The notes under the pieces were generated by a model, which was given only the letters and a program-made list of their open reading frames with translations, searched no databases and had not been told where the DNA came from. From Tetrahymena elliotti 4EA (Eukaryota; Ciliophora; Oligohymenophorea; Hymenostomatida; Tetrahymenidae), in assembly GCA_000231825.2 (NCBI GenBank), contig JH720294.1, positions 1,730 to 46,603 of the forward strand: a stretch of DNA of 44,874 bases, written 5' to 3'. How positions within the stretch are numbered: the stretch's first letter is position 1; the number at the start of each line of letters is the position of its first letter. Both the position numbers and the translations under genes were made by a program. This document shows, one piece after another, positions 1-11,358 of this stretch.

Positions 1-1494
1 AAAAAATTAAGCCCTTTGAAAAATCTTGTAAATTCACCTAGAACTCAACTCACTCTCTAAATATATAATAAATTTGAGAGTGTTCAAAAAAGAGTTTAAA
101 AAAATGAATTAAAATGAACTATTGTTCTATTAAAATAAAATAGTAACATTCCAATTTAACTTTCAATTACAAAATAATCAATTAAAAATCCAGCTCACAT
201 TTCATCAACATTTTAATCAAATACATCCCAACATAATGTAATTTAAAGTAAAAAAAAGATAGAATAAACTAATACAACAAATAAAAAATAAAATAATTAT
301 TTCATAATAATAAATGATTTTAGGTATATAGCCTGATCATTATTGTTCTTAAAAAAAATATTTTAGGTTGTAAATACAAGAGATTGAGATGATGATGATA
401 AATAGCTTTATTTTATATAAAGAATCTTTTAAGAATTTTGAATTAAAATAAAAATAATTCACACACGACTTGAATATAGATAATGCATAATCAGATTTGT
501 ATCATTTATTAGAAAAGAGAAACAAATTATTTAAACTCTAAAAAAATATTTTATAAGAGGCTAGAATAAAATTAACTATTTAAACAATCTTAACTTTTGG
601 TCCTTTCGATAATTAATGAAAAATAAGTGAAATAAATTTAAAGAATGCTGAAGTTTAATAATTAAATTTACATTTAAATAGAAATATAAAAGTTTAAAAT
701 ATTTTAAATATTATAGTGATTAAAAAAAACTATCTTAAATGAAAAAGATAAATTTAAAAAAAATTTATTTAAAAAATTTAGATTTGACTCGTAATTGTCG
801 ATATCAGAAAAATTAAACATTACCTGAAGAAAAATTCAAATTACTTATGATTAAACAAATCAGAATGAAAAAACTTTTCATTAAATAAAATAATATGGAA
901 TAATTGATAAAAATGCATCAGTTGCATCTAAATTTTCTATTGGCTCTATTACATCTTAAATCATTTTTTTCTTTTGGATTTATTTTTATTTTATAGTAAT
1001 TATTGAATAAAAATCTTAGCTAATTAGTTAGTTGACTATTACTTTGATTATTTTTATTTGTTTTATTTTAAGTTTGATAAAAATAATTTTAGAATAAAAT
1101 TTTTTAAAAAGATATTTGTTATGAATTAAAATATTACACATTCAATAAATAACTAATTATTTTGATATACTAAATAAATAACTAATATTTTGATATTTTA
1201 AATAAATTTAATAATGTTTTATCCAGTTTTTTAAAAATAAATTTGATAATAAACATCATTATTGAAGATTGAATTAAAAGAAATAAACAAATTTTATAAT
1301 ATAGTAAAATAAAATTTAAGTATTTTGTGAAGATGAATTATTAAATATTATAATATCATAGTAAATTCGTGGTAAAGAATTGCTTGGTGTTTTCATAATA
1401 ATTAAATATTATTTAATTTACACAAAAAATCTTAAAATTTACTTTTATTTATTTAATTTCACAAGCATTGTAAAACAGATTTTGGACTTGAAAA
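1..1494. other. Intergenic, AT-rich, no gene recognised
   Basis: I find no convincing coding stretch on either strand. TGA codons are frequent, and no family motif, tRNA box or telomeric repeat is visible. The 3' end should hold the promoter and short 5' leader of the gene starting at 1495. An in-frame TGA sits only two codons upstream of that ATG (1489-1491), which fixes the start. Confidence 0.6.
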
Positions 1495-4400
1495 ATGAAG
1501 CATAGAGATAAAATTGAAAGCATCATTGAGATAGAAATCAAAAGAAGGAAGGTCATGAAGTTAAGTAGATTTATAGTAGAAACAGAAAAGCGTAGATTTT
1601 GTTAGGAAGTTGTTAAATTCTATGAAGATAAAAAGGAAAAAATGGATAGATTCTTTTGTGATGAAAATCTGATTTATTAAAATGCCAAAAGATCAAAAGA
1701 TTGCTTAGTTGTCATAGCTACAAATAAATTAACCAGAGAAACATTTTACATTAAGTAATTTAGGAAGAAGGTAAATTTCGAAAATGAAAAATAGATCTTG
1801 CATACTTTTAAGTAGGAGGAGGATAACCCATTTTTGGATTTGATTCAAATGGATAATTAAAGAATGCTTTTAAAGAAAAAAGGAGAAAGATATTCACTAA
1901 TAGATTTTGCTTATTCTATTAACCATTAATGGGAATAGAGAGAACTTATTTTTATATTCGAAAAACTTCTACAATTTGCTTCTAGTCTCAAAAAAGAAGG
2001 GATTTACTTAGGAGATTATGATCTTGAAAATATTTCTTTAAAAGAGATTAGCAAAGAAAGTGGTAGGTTTACTTTGAAGCTTATAAATGCAGATAAGGCT
2101 ATTTAGAAAAAAGGAGTGTTGAGTTATAATCTATCTAGTGTTGATTATGTTCAGCCTTTATTATAAAATAAGACTTCTCATCTCAGCACTAGTGAGATGG
2201 AAGCTTGCGATATTTGGAGTATTGTAAGATGTATATGCTTGCTTGTTTCAGAATTAGATAGTACTCTTTGCTCTAATAATTACTCAGAAATGTATCAGTT
2301 AATGTAACAAAGTCTTTAAAGCAATTACCCATAGCTTTATTAAATGATACTTGCTGCAGTTTATTGTTCAGATTAACTCATTTAAAAGTCTAATATATAC
2401 AATACATAAAATTCCTAACAAATAATTTAGATTAGCAAAAATATTAATTTGCAAATCTAAAAGTTTCAACAAATTAATCTGAAGTAATTATCGTTTGAAG
2501 GGTTGATTGATTTATTACAAAATTTAGGTAATACTCAAAGATTAAATCAGATCAAATGCCTTGAAAATAGAGAGCTTAATTAAAAACGTCCCTTAAGTAA
2601 GTTTAGTTCGTAAATAGATTTATACTAGTTTTTGATGAAAGCTAATTTATTTGAGAGTGCTGTAGAAACGATAGAAAGGGTTTTGTAAGAGTCAAATAGT
2701 GTGCATGAAAGAGAAGTTTTACTGCTTAATCTTGATTATATTTATTGTCTATACAAAATAGGAATGAAATATAAAGGTGAGATGAGATTAAGTGAATTAG
2801 AAGGTAGCTTCTTAAAATATGCTTAGTATGATTTTGAAATGCTTTATAAATTCTCTTTAGCAAGTATCGCATATGAAAAAAGCAATATAAATGAGCTTTT
2901 TAATAAATTTCCTTCAATTATATAGTTAGAGTAAGGGAATAAAATATCAAGGCATTATCTTTTTTATTTATTGTAATGTTAATTGGTGCTTAAGTATTTT
3001 GAAACAGGTAAAGCAGAGTTAGGATTAATGTACAATTAAATTGCAATAGATTATGCATATGATAATATTATATTGCAAGAAAATAATAATAGTAATACGA
3101 TTTTTGCAAATAACAGTAGGTTAGTCACTTTTGATAATTTTACTGAACTTAAGGAAGATAATTATTTTGAGGAATTCATTGACCCTTAGAGACCTATTTC
3201 AGAAAGTAGTGAAGATGATGAATATTCTATTACGATTTAGAACAAATTAAAGCAATTAAATTTAGGTATTTGTGAAGACAACTTAGATTTGATAGGCTAG
3301 TATTTGTTCCTTATGGAAGAATATGATATAGCTTTAAATAAAATAACAGATTTGTAAACAAGGGCAGCTTGCTATTTTTACCAAGAAAAGTACTAACAAG
3401 CTATTTAAATTTATGAGGGAATGAAAGATATGATTCACTTCTAATCAGATCCTTCAATATACATAGCTCTTGTAATGTGCTACTATTTGGTTGAAGACTA
3501 TTAAAAAGCCTATTAGTATTGTGCTTAATCCTTAGTCATTTGTGATAGGTAAGAAAAGAGCTCGTTAAAAAATACTTATGTAACTAATTAGTTTACTAAA
3601 GGAGAAGAGTAGGCTTATCGTGAATATAAATCAAAATTATATTAAAGATAGCTTGTTCATAGTAATTCTTAAAAAGATTTTAAAGATAAAAAAGAGAAGC
3701 AATATTAAAAAATATATGAGCAATATAATTTTAAGGCTTCTGCATTAATATTAAAAGCTTTTTGTGAAATGGAGATAGGGAGAGTAGAAACATCAATAGA
3801 GAATATGAAATATGCTATTGATCATTTTGAAAGAGTTGGTTTGGTATATGAAAAGATAGACATGTAAGAAAATCTCTCACTATCATATTTAAAACAATCA
3901 TTCATAACTCCATCAGCTTCTAAAAAAGCTTAAGAAATTAGCTTAGAGGCCTATAATTCCAAATTAAGACTAATGCAATAGACAGGAAGACTTTCTATTG
4001 AAATAGATTTCCCAGATTCTCTAAACTTAATTTCTTTATCTTTTTTAAATGTTTTAGATTTCAGAAATGCTATTAAGTATGCTGAATAATCATTAAATAT
4101 AGTATTAGATTAATCAGAGATTCCTAATACAAGTTATATAGAAAACGATTAGGAAAATAGAAAAATAGATTTGAATGAAGAAGCAATCAGCGAATCAGGA
4201 GGGTATTTCAAACTGCTATGGAAACAATATTTATACATAGGACTTCTTTATGACAATATATCTGTTAATGATAAAGTGGTTGTTTGTGCTTAAAAGGCTT
4301 TATAAATGTTAAAATAATGTTCTATTACAATAATAAATGCTGAAGAAGAAATTCATATTTATTTACTGCTTGCTCATGTAAAGAAAACAATGAATTTATT

Positions 4401-4899
4401 TGAAGATTCCTTAAGATATTATGTAAAGGCAATAGATTCTGCTGATATTTTAAGTAGAGTTGAAATTGATGAGAATAACTTAGAAAGTAAATAATAAAAA
4501 TCTAGGATAACTTTATTACATTTACAATGTTTAAGTTTTGCTCTCTCTGTTTACTCAAGTGAAAAATACAACTCAAGTCCATAAAATGGGCGTTGGTGCT
4601 CTTAAAAAATGGAAAAATTGCTCTTTAGTCTATAACAGTTAAAATATGAAATACTTCCAAAGTACTACTTATAGCTCTCTTAATATGAAGATTTGATAAA
4701 TGATACTCCTCATGCAATAGAACTCGCTAAAACTGCAGCAATTCTCCATTAAGAAGTATTTAATTTATCTCAATAGATGCCTCCCAATGAGCTTAAAACT
4801 AGAGTAATAATATACAATACTCTAATATCTATGCTTTAGTATTCAAGAAGAAATAAAGAAGCTGAATCATACATACTAGAACTTTAAAAATTTTAATGA
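1495..4899 (+). CDS. Pseudokinase-like protein with TPR-type helical repeats
   Basis: One uninterrupted reading frame of 1134 residues with many TAA/TAG read as Gln and a single TGA end. Residues about 55-250 look like a degenerate protein kinase fold. There is a beta3-like FYIKQF lysine segment, an HRD/catalytic-loop equivalent GDYDLENISL near residue 172 that lacks the HRD His and Arg, INAD where DFG is expected, and DIWSIVRCICLL resembling subdomain IX (DvWSlG). The remaining roughly 850 residues are helical with repeated A/Y/L spacing typical of TPR repeats, for example the stretches around 3370-3520 and 4030-4100. The missing catalytic residues suggest a scaffold rather than an active kinase, which is inference. 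An in-frame TGA two codons upstream supports the start. The closest named family is uncertain, so no symbol is given. Confidence 0.75.
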
Positions 4900-4990
4900 T
4901 TTATTGATAAATTTTTAGTTAATTTGTTTATTTTGTTTATAAGTTTCAATAATTAATCAAAAATGCTTGCCAAATACTTAATAAAATATT

Positions 4991-5201
4991 AACAAATTTT
5001 TTATTTTTTCAATATTATATTAATAATTCAATCACTGAAAAATTATTATAATTATCTAGCATCTGAATAGCTATTCATTTACTTTCATAAATAGCTTTTT
5101 ATCTTTCAAAATATTTAAATTCTTAAAAAAATTTATTATCAAATTTTTTATTTTTTCAATATTATTGCTAAAAATAATTTAATCACTGAAAAATGATTAT
5201 T
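4991..5201. repeat. Imperfect direct repeat in a 3' flank
   Basis: Two copies of about 60 bp, at 4991-5050 and 5138-5201, share CAAATTTTTTATTTTTTCAA followed a little later by AATCACTGAAAAAT. They lie between two 3' ends: the TPR gene (+) and the S9 peptidase gene (-). The rest of 4900-5432 shows no gene. The function is unknown. It may simply be a local duplication. Confidence 0.6.
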
Positions 5202-5432
5202 AACTTTTTGTTTTCTTTTGATTATTCTAAAACTTAATTTATTTTTCTTTTTCTTTGAAGCAATGTATGAATTAAATGATGCAAGCAAGTCAGTTAAAAT
5301 ATATTTGAAGTTAGAAAAAATTATTTATTTCAAATAAATTTAATAAAAAATAAACTGAATAAGATGGTACGTTTTTGACTAATTTAAAATTTTTTACAGA
5401 AATATAAATTGAAAAGCTGAAATATTAATTTA

Positions 5433-7981
5433 TCATATTTCTTCTATTTTAATATCATTATTGCACTTTTTCACAACATAATCTAAGAATGAAAGATATA
5501 AAGCTTTTTCTTTAATTCCATGGATAACTCCCTATTCACCAGAATGACCAGAATCAAGTACATTAACTACAATATTTTTAGGACAAAATTCTTTAGTCCT
5601 TTAAGGAGTTTGAACTCTATCTCTAAATCTATTTACATATTTTAGAACATTCCAAAGAGGGGCTCTATAATCATTAGAACCACAAGTGATATAAACAGCT
5701 GGATATTCTTAATCATGTTGGATATTCTCATAAGGAGAATAACTAGAGATTAGGTCATAAAAATACTAATGTTCTAATGGGTTTCCAAAATCATCATAAT
5801 CTGAAGCACTTAATGCTTAATTTTTATCAAGTAAGCTTGTTAATACATCTAAAAAGGGATAGTTTAAAATACAAGCTTTAAACAACTCAGGCCTATTTAT
5901 TTAAAATTTTTTAAAAATTTTTTATAATTCTTGATTCTTTTTTACCTCATATTCATGACTGCTCCAACTAAGACTCCACCAGCACTAGCACCATAAGCAC
6001 ACATCAAAGAAGGATGAGTATAACCTTCTGCAACTAGGAATTCTGCACAACTAATAAAATCATAAAAAGAATTAGGCTTTTTATCTAAAATAGCATCTTA
6101 ATGCCACTTCTAACCCCTTTCACCTCCACCTCTAACGTGAGCAAAAGCTAAAGTCCATCCTTCCTCCAAGGCACTTAAATAGTTAATGCTAAACCCTTTT
6201 TTAAATTATAAATTTTAGCATTTTTTTAAATATTTTTTGAAAACTATACCTATATCTAAATTGACACCATATGAGCCATATCCATGTAAAAGAAGCTTAT
6301 TTTATCTATTTTTTTCAAATTTTTTGGCTCTCAAGATAGTGATAGGAATTGTAACTCCATCTCTACTGCTTGCATAAACTATTTCAGACAGGTAATTATT
6401 TTTTTTGAAGGAGGGACCATCTAATTCAAAGTCTTACAATAATATACCTTTTTATTAGAGAATAAAATAATTATTTTTTTTTAAATGATAAAATAGCAAT
6501 ATAAAATACTTTTTTTGCTTTTGAGATTGAAGTCAAAAACTTGATTATAAACAAATGGTGTATCAACATGGAATCTAAAAGTATCAGTTTTAAGATTTTC
6601 ATTCAGACCAGGAGAAATAGAAGTTCCTGCTTGGTATTAATCTCCTAGTGATATTTAATAATTGCTAGCAGGATTATTCAAATCTACAACTTTCATGTAA
6701 ACATTACCTTCTTTATAAATATAGAGGACAAGGCAATCTTCAAAAATATCTATTTCTCTAATAACTTCTCCTTCTTCAGGGATAAAAAAATCTTAAATAT
6801 TCAAGTTTCTTGATGAACCAGAACCTTAACTCATGGTAATAACTTTGAAATCGTAGCAATTTTCTTTAGATTTGAGATCTTTATTAACTAAAGCAAAGAA
6901 CTTATCACATACATGATTTATAAAAGCTTTACAATTATCTTATCTGTTAATCAAACATTTCATTTCTCCTGTTTCTCTGTTAAGAGCATGAATTTCTGAG
7001 TTTGCTTTTGATCTGCAATCAATAAATAGATATTTCTTATCTTTTGATTGCATCAATTCAAGATAAAATGATTCATCTTTTTCTTAATAAATAAGCTCAT
7101 CTTGACTAGCATCACTACCTATTTTATGTCTTCAAAATTAAATATTCATTTTTTGAAAAAAAATTTGATAAAGAAATATTTAAGCATTAGTAATTTTTAA
7201 ATAAAAGTAATCAGTTAACAAAAAAGCAATACTTATAAATGGCATTTGACCAAAGTCTGTCATCTTACTTAACATAATACAAGTAGTTTCCACATTTTGA
7301 AAATTTAACATTAAATACATCTTCTAATCTGTCATTTAAAAAGACATTGCTTTTCATATCTTTAATGAAAAAGGTTTAATGCTCATCATTTTTGAGATCT
7401 ACTCCTACTGCAATATATCTATGACAATCAGAAAAGCTCATTTTAGTTAAATGAGCTGTGCTTTAATGGGATCTTCTGACTACACCTATTTCTAGAAGAT
7501 CAATAACTTTTTCTTCCTTTGATTAACCTTTATTTCCTATTTCCCTTCTCATTACAATTAAATAATCATTAAATTCACCCATTCTTGCAAAGTTTGTATA
7601 ATATTCATAATTATCATATCTTTCAGGGAGTTCAGAAGAACGACGATCTTAACGTTTTGATGCTTTTTCAAAGAATTTTTAGAATTCATCCTTTTCAAAC
7701 TGTTTGAATACATTCTAAAAGTTCTTTTTTTCACTTTTAGATTAAAGAGCTAGTTTAAATTAACTATCTTTAAGAGATTCATATTCATCATATCTGAATC
7801 TATTAAAATGTCTGGTCATATGTTCACTATACATTTTTCTTCCATGGTTTTCATAAGAAAATGTAAATGAGATCTTTGAAGATAAGTTCTTAATGCATAA
7901 AACATTTTTATATACTTAATCCTTTAATAAATAGTTCTAAATAGCTGCTTAGGCTATTAATTTACTTGGTAATTTCTACAT
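5433..7981 (-). CDS. Oligopeptidase B / prolyl oligopeptidase-like serine peptidase (S9A)
   Basis: Five exons read on the minus strand: 7981-7233, 7129-6510, 6447-6250, 6195-5946 and 5892-5433. The introns are 103, 62, 54 and 53 nt. The sum is 2277 nt (758 residues). The N-terminal two thirds match the S9 propeller (HKIGSDASQDELIYQEKDES and GYGSYGVNLDIGFS are diagnostic of the OpdB branch). The C-terminal alpha/beta hydrolase domain carries the complete triad: Ser593 in GASAGG, Asp680 in CGSNDYRAP and His722 in DSGHSGEQG. The HVRGGGERG segment is also typical. The family cleaves short peptides after basic residues or proline; the exact specificity here is inferred only. The start chosen is the first ATG of the open frame. 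The N-terminal part (MQKLPSKLIAQAA) could be a weak organelle leader, which is uncertain. No frameshift or missing catalytic residue is seen. Confidence 0.9.
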
Positions 7982-8408
7982 TTGCTAATAAATAATATTG
8001 TAAATTTTAATTAAATTTTTGATATATCTTTAATATATCTTTTATTTTCAATTCATTTCAGAAATTTCTCAAACAAATATTTAATTTATTTTCATCCATA
8101 AACTCTACTTTAGATTTAATATGTTTTAAAATTTTGTTTTGAATGGGTGTTTAAAATTTAAGACTAATTACTTTAATTATTTGGTATATTTTAATTAAAA
8201 ATAAAACAATTTATTAGATTAAAATAAGATTATTGAGTATTAGTAAAAATAGAACAGAGAATGAGTATTATTTGTTGATTTTTTAGTAATTATGAACAGA
8301 TATTGAAATAAATAAAAAATTTAAATATTATTACATTCATCATTATGGATTATTATTAAATGAATAGTTAAAACAAAATTTGGTTTTATTTAGTAATCGT
8401 TTTTGCCA
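7982..8408. other. Intergenic, upstream of the S9 peptidase gene
   Basis: AT-rich spacer between the 3' end of the amino-acid transporter gene and the start of the peptidase gene, both on the minus strand. No further gene or distinct motif is seen. It presumably carries the peptidase promoter. Confidence 0.55.
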
Positions 8409-10839
8409 TCACATTTGATAGAAGAAGATAAATGATGTAAAAGTGAGGAAATAGCCTATTATAATAATAAGATAGCAAAGAAATTTTTCTGTGTATGATA
8501 AATTGCCAAGAATTAGATACAGATGACAAGGAATTATCAAAGATATTGGAGTCTTGAAAAAAATTTAAAGGATATTGAAAATAGCATTAGAAAAATCAGA
8601 AGTAAGCATACCAAAAGAGACACTGAAATAAACAATAAAAAATTTAGTCAGGTAAAAGAGCAAACGTTTATTGAATTTAACAGTAGGAAGATCTTTATTA
8701 AGCAATTCCATTTCTTCTTAAACAGGTATTGTATGAAAATAGCATAATTTAAACCAGCTTATTCCTGTGACTTCAGAGTGTTTAGGAAAGTAAGAAATGT
8801 TGTATTTATCAAAATATTTTAATTTTTAGTAAGCAAGTCTATTATTTTCAGAATAAATTCCATAAAAATCTTTCTTTATTAGATCGAGAGGTTAAAATAA
8901 ATGTCCATATGCTGGGACAGCAGCAGCAATAAAAAAGAATTTCCCTACAAACGATATAATAGAGCTGTCATCATATTATTCCATAACATTAGGTTTTGTA
9001 TTTTCTCCAAAAGCTAACCAAGTCAAATTACATAAGATCAAAGACATCAAATAAATACAGAAATGTCCCAGCCATATATATTTTTTAAAAGTGACAGTTT
9101 AGCTTGCTGTGAATTTATCTCTCTTTAATATTTTATAAAAATTTAGTTAACAAATAAATTCAAAATTGTAAATAATTTTTTACATAAATTTCATATATAG
9201 AAATAGACTCCTCAAAAGAACTAAACATATTCATAGCTGATTAAATTAAATTTACAGATCTTGTAAAGCTGTATCTTTAAAAATCTTAAGTTCTTATTAA
9301 AGACAAATTCAAGTAAATTGTCAAAAAGAAACCTAAAGCCATAAATGCATCACAAATATATCTCAAAGTTAAACTTGAAGTTAATTTAGGATTGCACACC
9401 AAAGGATAAAAAAGAATAACCTAAATCCAAAATTGTGATGTATCTGTGAGCTGTAATCCAAAGAAAATAGAAAATTTATCAATCATAATCCCCAAGGCTT
9501 AAATATATGAATATAAATCAGAGAACTATTTAATATTTTAAAAAATTAAAATAGATTAATTATTTTATTGTTAATCTGAGCAAATTCGAGCAAATTCATA
9601 ATATTTATTCTTTAATTTGTGAGGATAATATTCTAAAAATATCTTAGAGACTACATATAATCAATGCAAGATAACTTTATCAAATTAAAAGATTAATTAC
9701 GTGAATGAAGAAAACACAAATGTCTGCAATAGCCTTTCCAAAATGACCCCACTGGGTATAGCAAAGCTCTCTTAAAGTAAGATTTGTTAGCCTTTTTAAA
9801 TCTACAAGCATAACCATTGGGTAAGCTGTCATGATAAATGATAAAAATAAAAATATATTGGACCATAAGAAACCTCCTTAGTAAAAAGCAAAAGGAAGCA
9901 CAAAAAAATTAGATGTTGTAAATTCTTACATCAAAGTTAATAAAACATTTAGAAATTTTAATTCCTCCCATTTAATCTCTCCATCATCTAATATCTCATT
10001 TCCTTTTAAAATAAGAATTAAGAATTAAAGATCAGTTTATTAAAGTAATATTTGAATTAAATAAAAATATGCTTTTATTTTAATAAAAAGAGTGAGTGCA
10101 TTTTTTTGTATTTTGTGATAAAAATGCAATTTTTCTGTTTATTAATTCATGGAATAGAGAATATTTAAGTTGCATTCGAATTTCATAATAAAATTTTGAG
10201 ACATTATTGACTTAATATTTTTCAAATAAATTAATATTGAAAAGCATTTCTACTGTATTAAAATTTTATATCAATATTTAAATTGATTAATACCTACCGA
10301 AAGACTTGTTTCGTAAGAGTAAAAATACTTAGGCAAGAATCCTTTACTCTTATCTATAAACGAAGCAGCTTGAGGCAGTCCTTTTTAATATAAATCTCTA
10401 GGTGATTGTGTGCTTTCTAGTAATTATTTAGGTGGAGAAAGACTAGAAAGTTTTTTATAATGTTCATTAAATTCATTATCTTTTTATTATCTTTGTGATT
10501 AAAGCATCTCAATATCTTCCTTAATTGTAGAAAGCTCCCTATGCCGTAATGTAGAAACAGGTGGTGATTAAGTATCTTCAGTAGAATGAAAATAGAATTA
10601 AAAGTTATTATTATTATCTTTGTTTATTTTTAACATTAAAAAATAGGTTAATCTTTTTAAACATCACATTATTGCTAAAGAAAGTAGAAATGGTTTTTGA
10701 TGATCAATGTATTTTTGTTATTTTTAAAATTACCATCAATGGATTAACTAGAAGATGTTTGAATTCTTTGTTAGATAGGGAGTTTTAATTTAAAATTCAG
10801 AGAAGCTAGTTTTCTCAATTCAAATTCTTTTGAAGTCAT
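8409..10839 (-). CDS. AAAP-family transmembrane amino-acid transporter
   Basis: Five exons: 10839-10734, 10617-10294, 10002-9701, 9525-9184 and 9122-8409, giving 595 residues. Introns are 116, 291, 175 and 61 nt. After a Ser/Gln-rich cytosolic N-terminus of about 145 residues come the Aa_trans hallmarks: FFVLPFAFYQGGF in TM1, LFLSFIMTAYPMVML in TM2, an LYSYIQALGIMI / FWIQVILFYPLVC core, and the C-terminal IISFVGKFFFIAAAVPAYGH and FFKTPISLIIPCHLYLIL segments. Proton- or sodium-coupled amino-acid transport across the plasma or vacuolar membrane is the family role; the substrate cannot be told. Two model points are uncertain. The first exon (MTSKEFELRK...) is inferred from splice phase; without it the gene would start at 10636. 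The acceptor of the 175-nt intron may lie further upstream, because an open frame with SILIFQNIKQF precedes 9525 and would complete TM3. Confidence 0.8.
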
Positions 10840-11358
10840 CTTATAAAATAGAATTTATTTATTTACGATTTTATTTAATTAATTACTTGTTTCATAATAT
10901 TTAAAAAGATTTAATTTATTATCAAAATCCTTTAATCAAATTTTTTAAATAATTTCTTACAAAGAGATATAAATAGCATTAAAGTAGGATTCATATTTCA
11001 TTCATTTCAATCTTTCAAAATTATCCTACTAACAATCAAATAAATAAATAATTTTTTATTAATTTTCCAACAATAAATATCACAATATTATTTTTTTCTT
11101 ATACTATTCTTTTTATTTTGAATTTGATAAATCTCAATCTAAATTTAAAGAAAATTAAAGCAATCAACTAAAGTATTTAAAACCTTTAAAATTTTTAAAA
11201 ATTTAACTAGAATTTTTCATTTTATCGGATCGTTTTTGTTGAGTTTGGTTAACCTAAGTAGTATTTAAAGTTTATTAAAAATATAAAAAAGCTTCAATAA
11301 ATAAATTATTATTTTTTTTTAATAAAATAAACCTTTGAATATAACAACTAATATTTAA
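10840..11358. promoter_or_regulatory. Divergent intergenic promoter region
   Basis: About 520 bp between two divergently transcribed genes, the amino-acid transporter (-) and the DHHC acyltransferase (+). Very AT-rich with A and T runs; I see no recognisable binding site. It must contain both promoters, which is inferred from layout only. Confidence 0.45.

Noticed and set aside
1495..4899. Dozens of in-frame TAA and TAG codons in this and every other gene, suggesting pseudogenes
   Set aside because: They fall at Gln-compatible positions in conserved motifs (PRIM2, NagB, cyclophilin) and only TGA ends the proteins. This is the ciliate code, not decay.
8523..8747. A 74-codon plus-strand open stretch
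   Set aside because: It lies antisense to the last exon of the amino-acid transporter, whose conserved C-terminal membrane spans are clear on the other strand.
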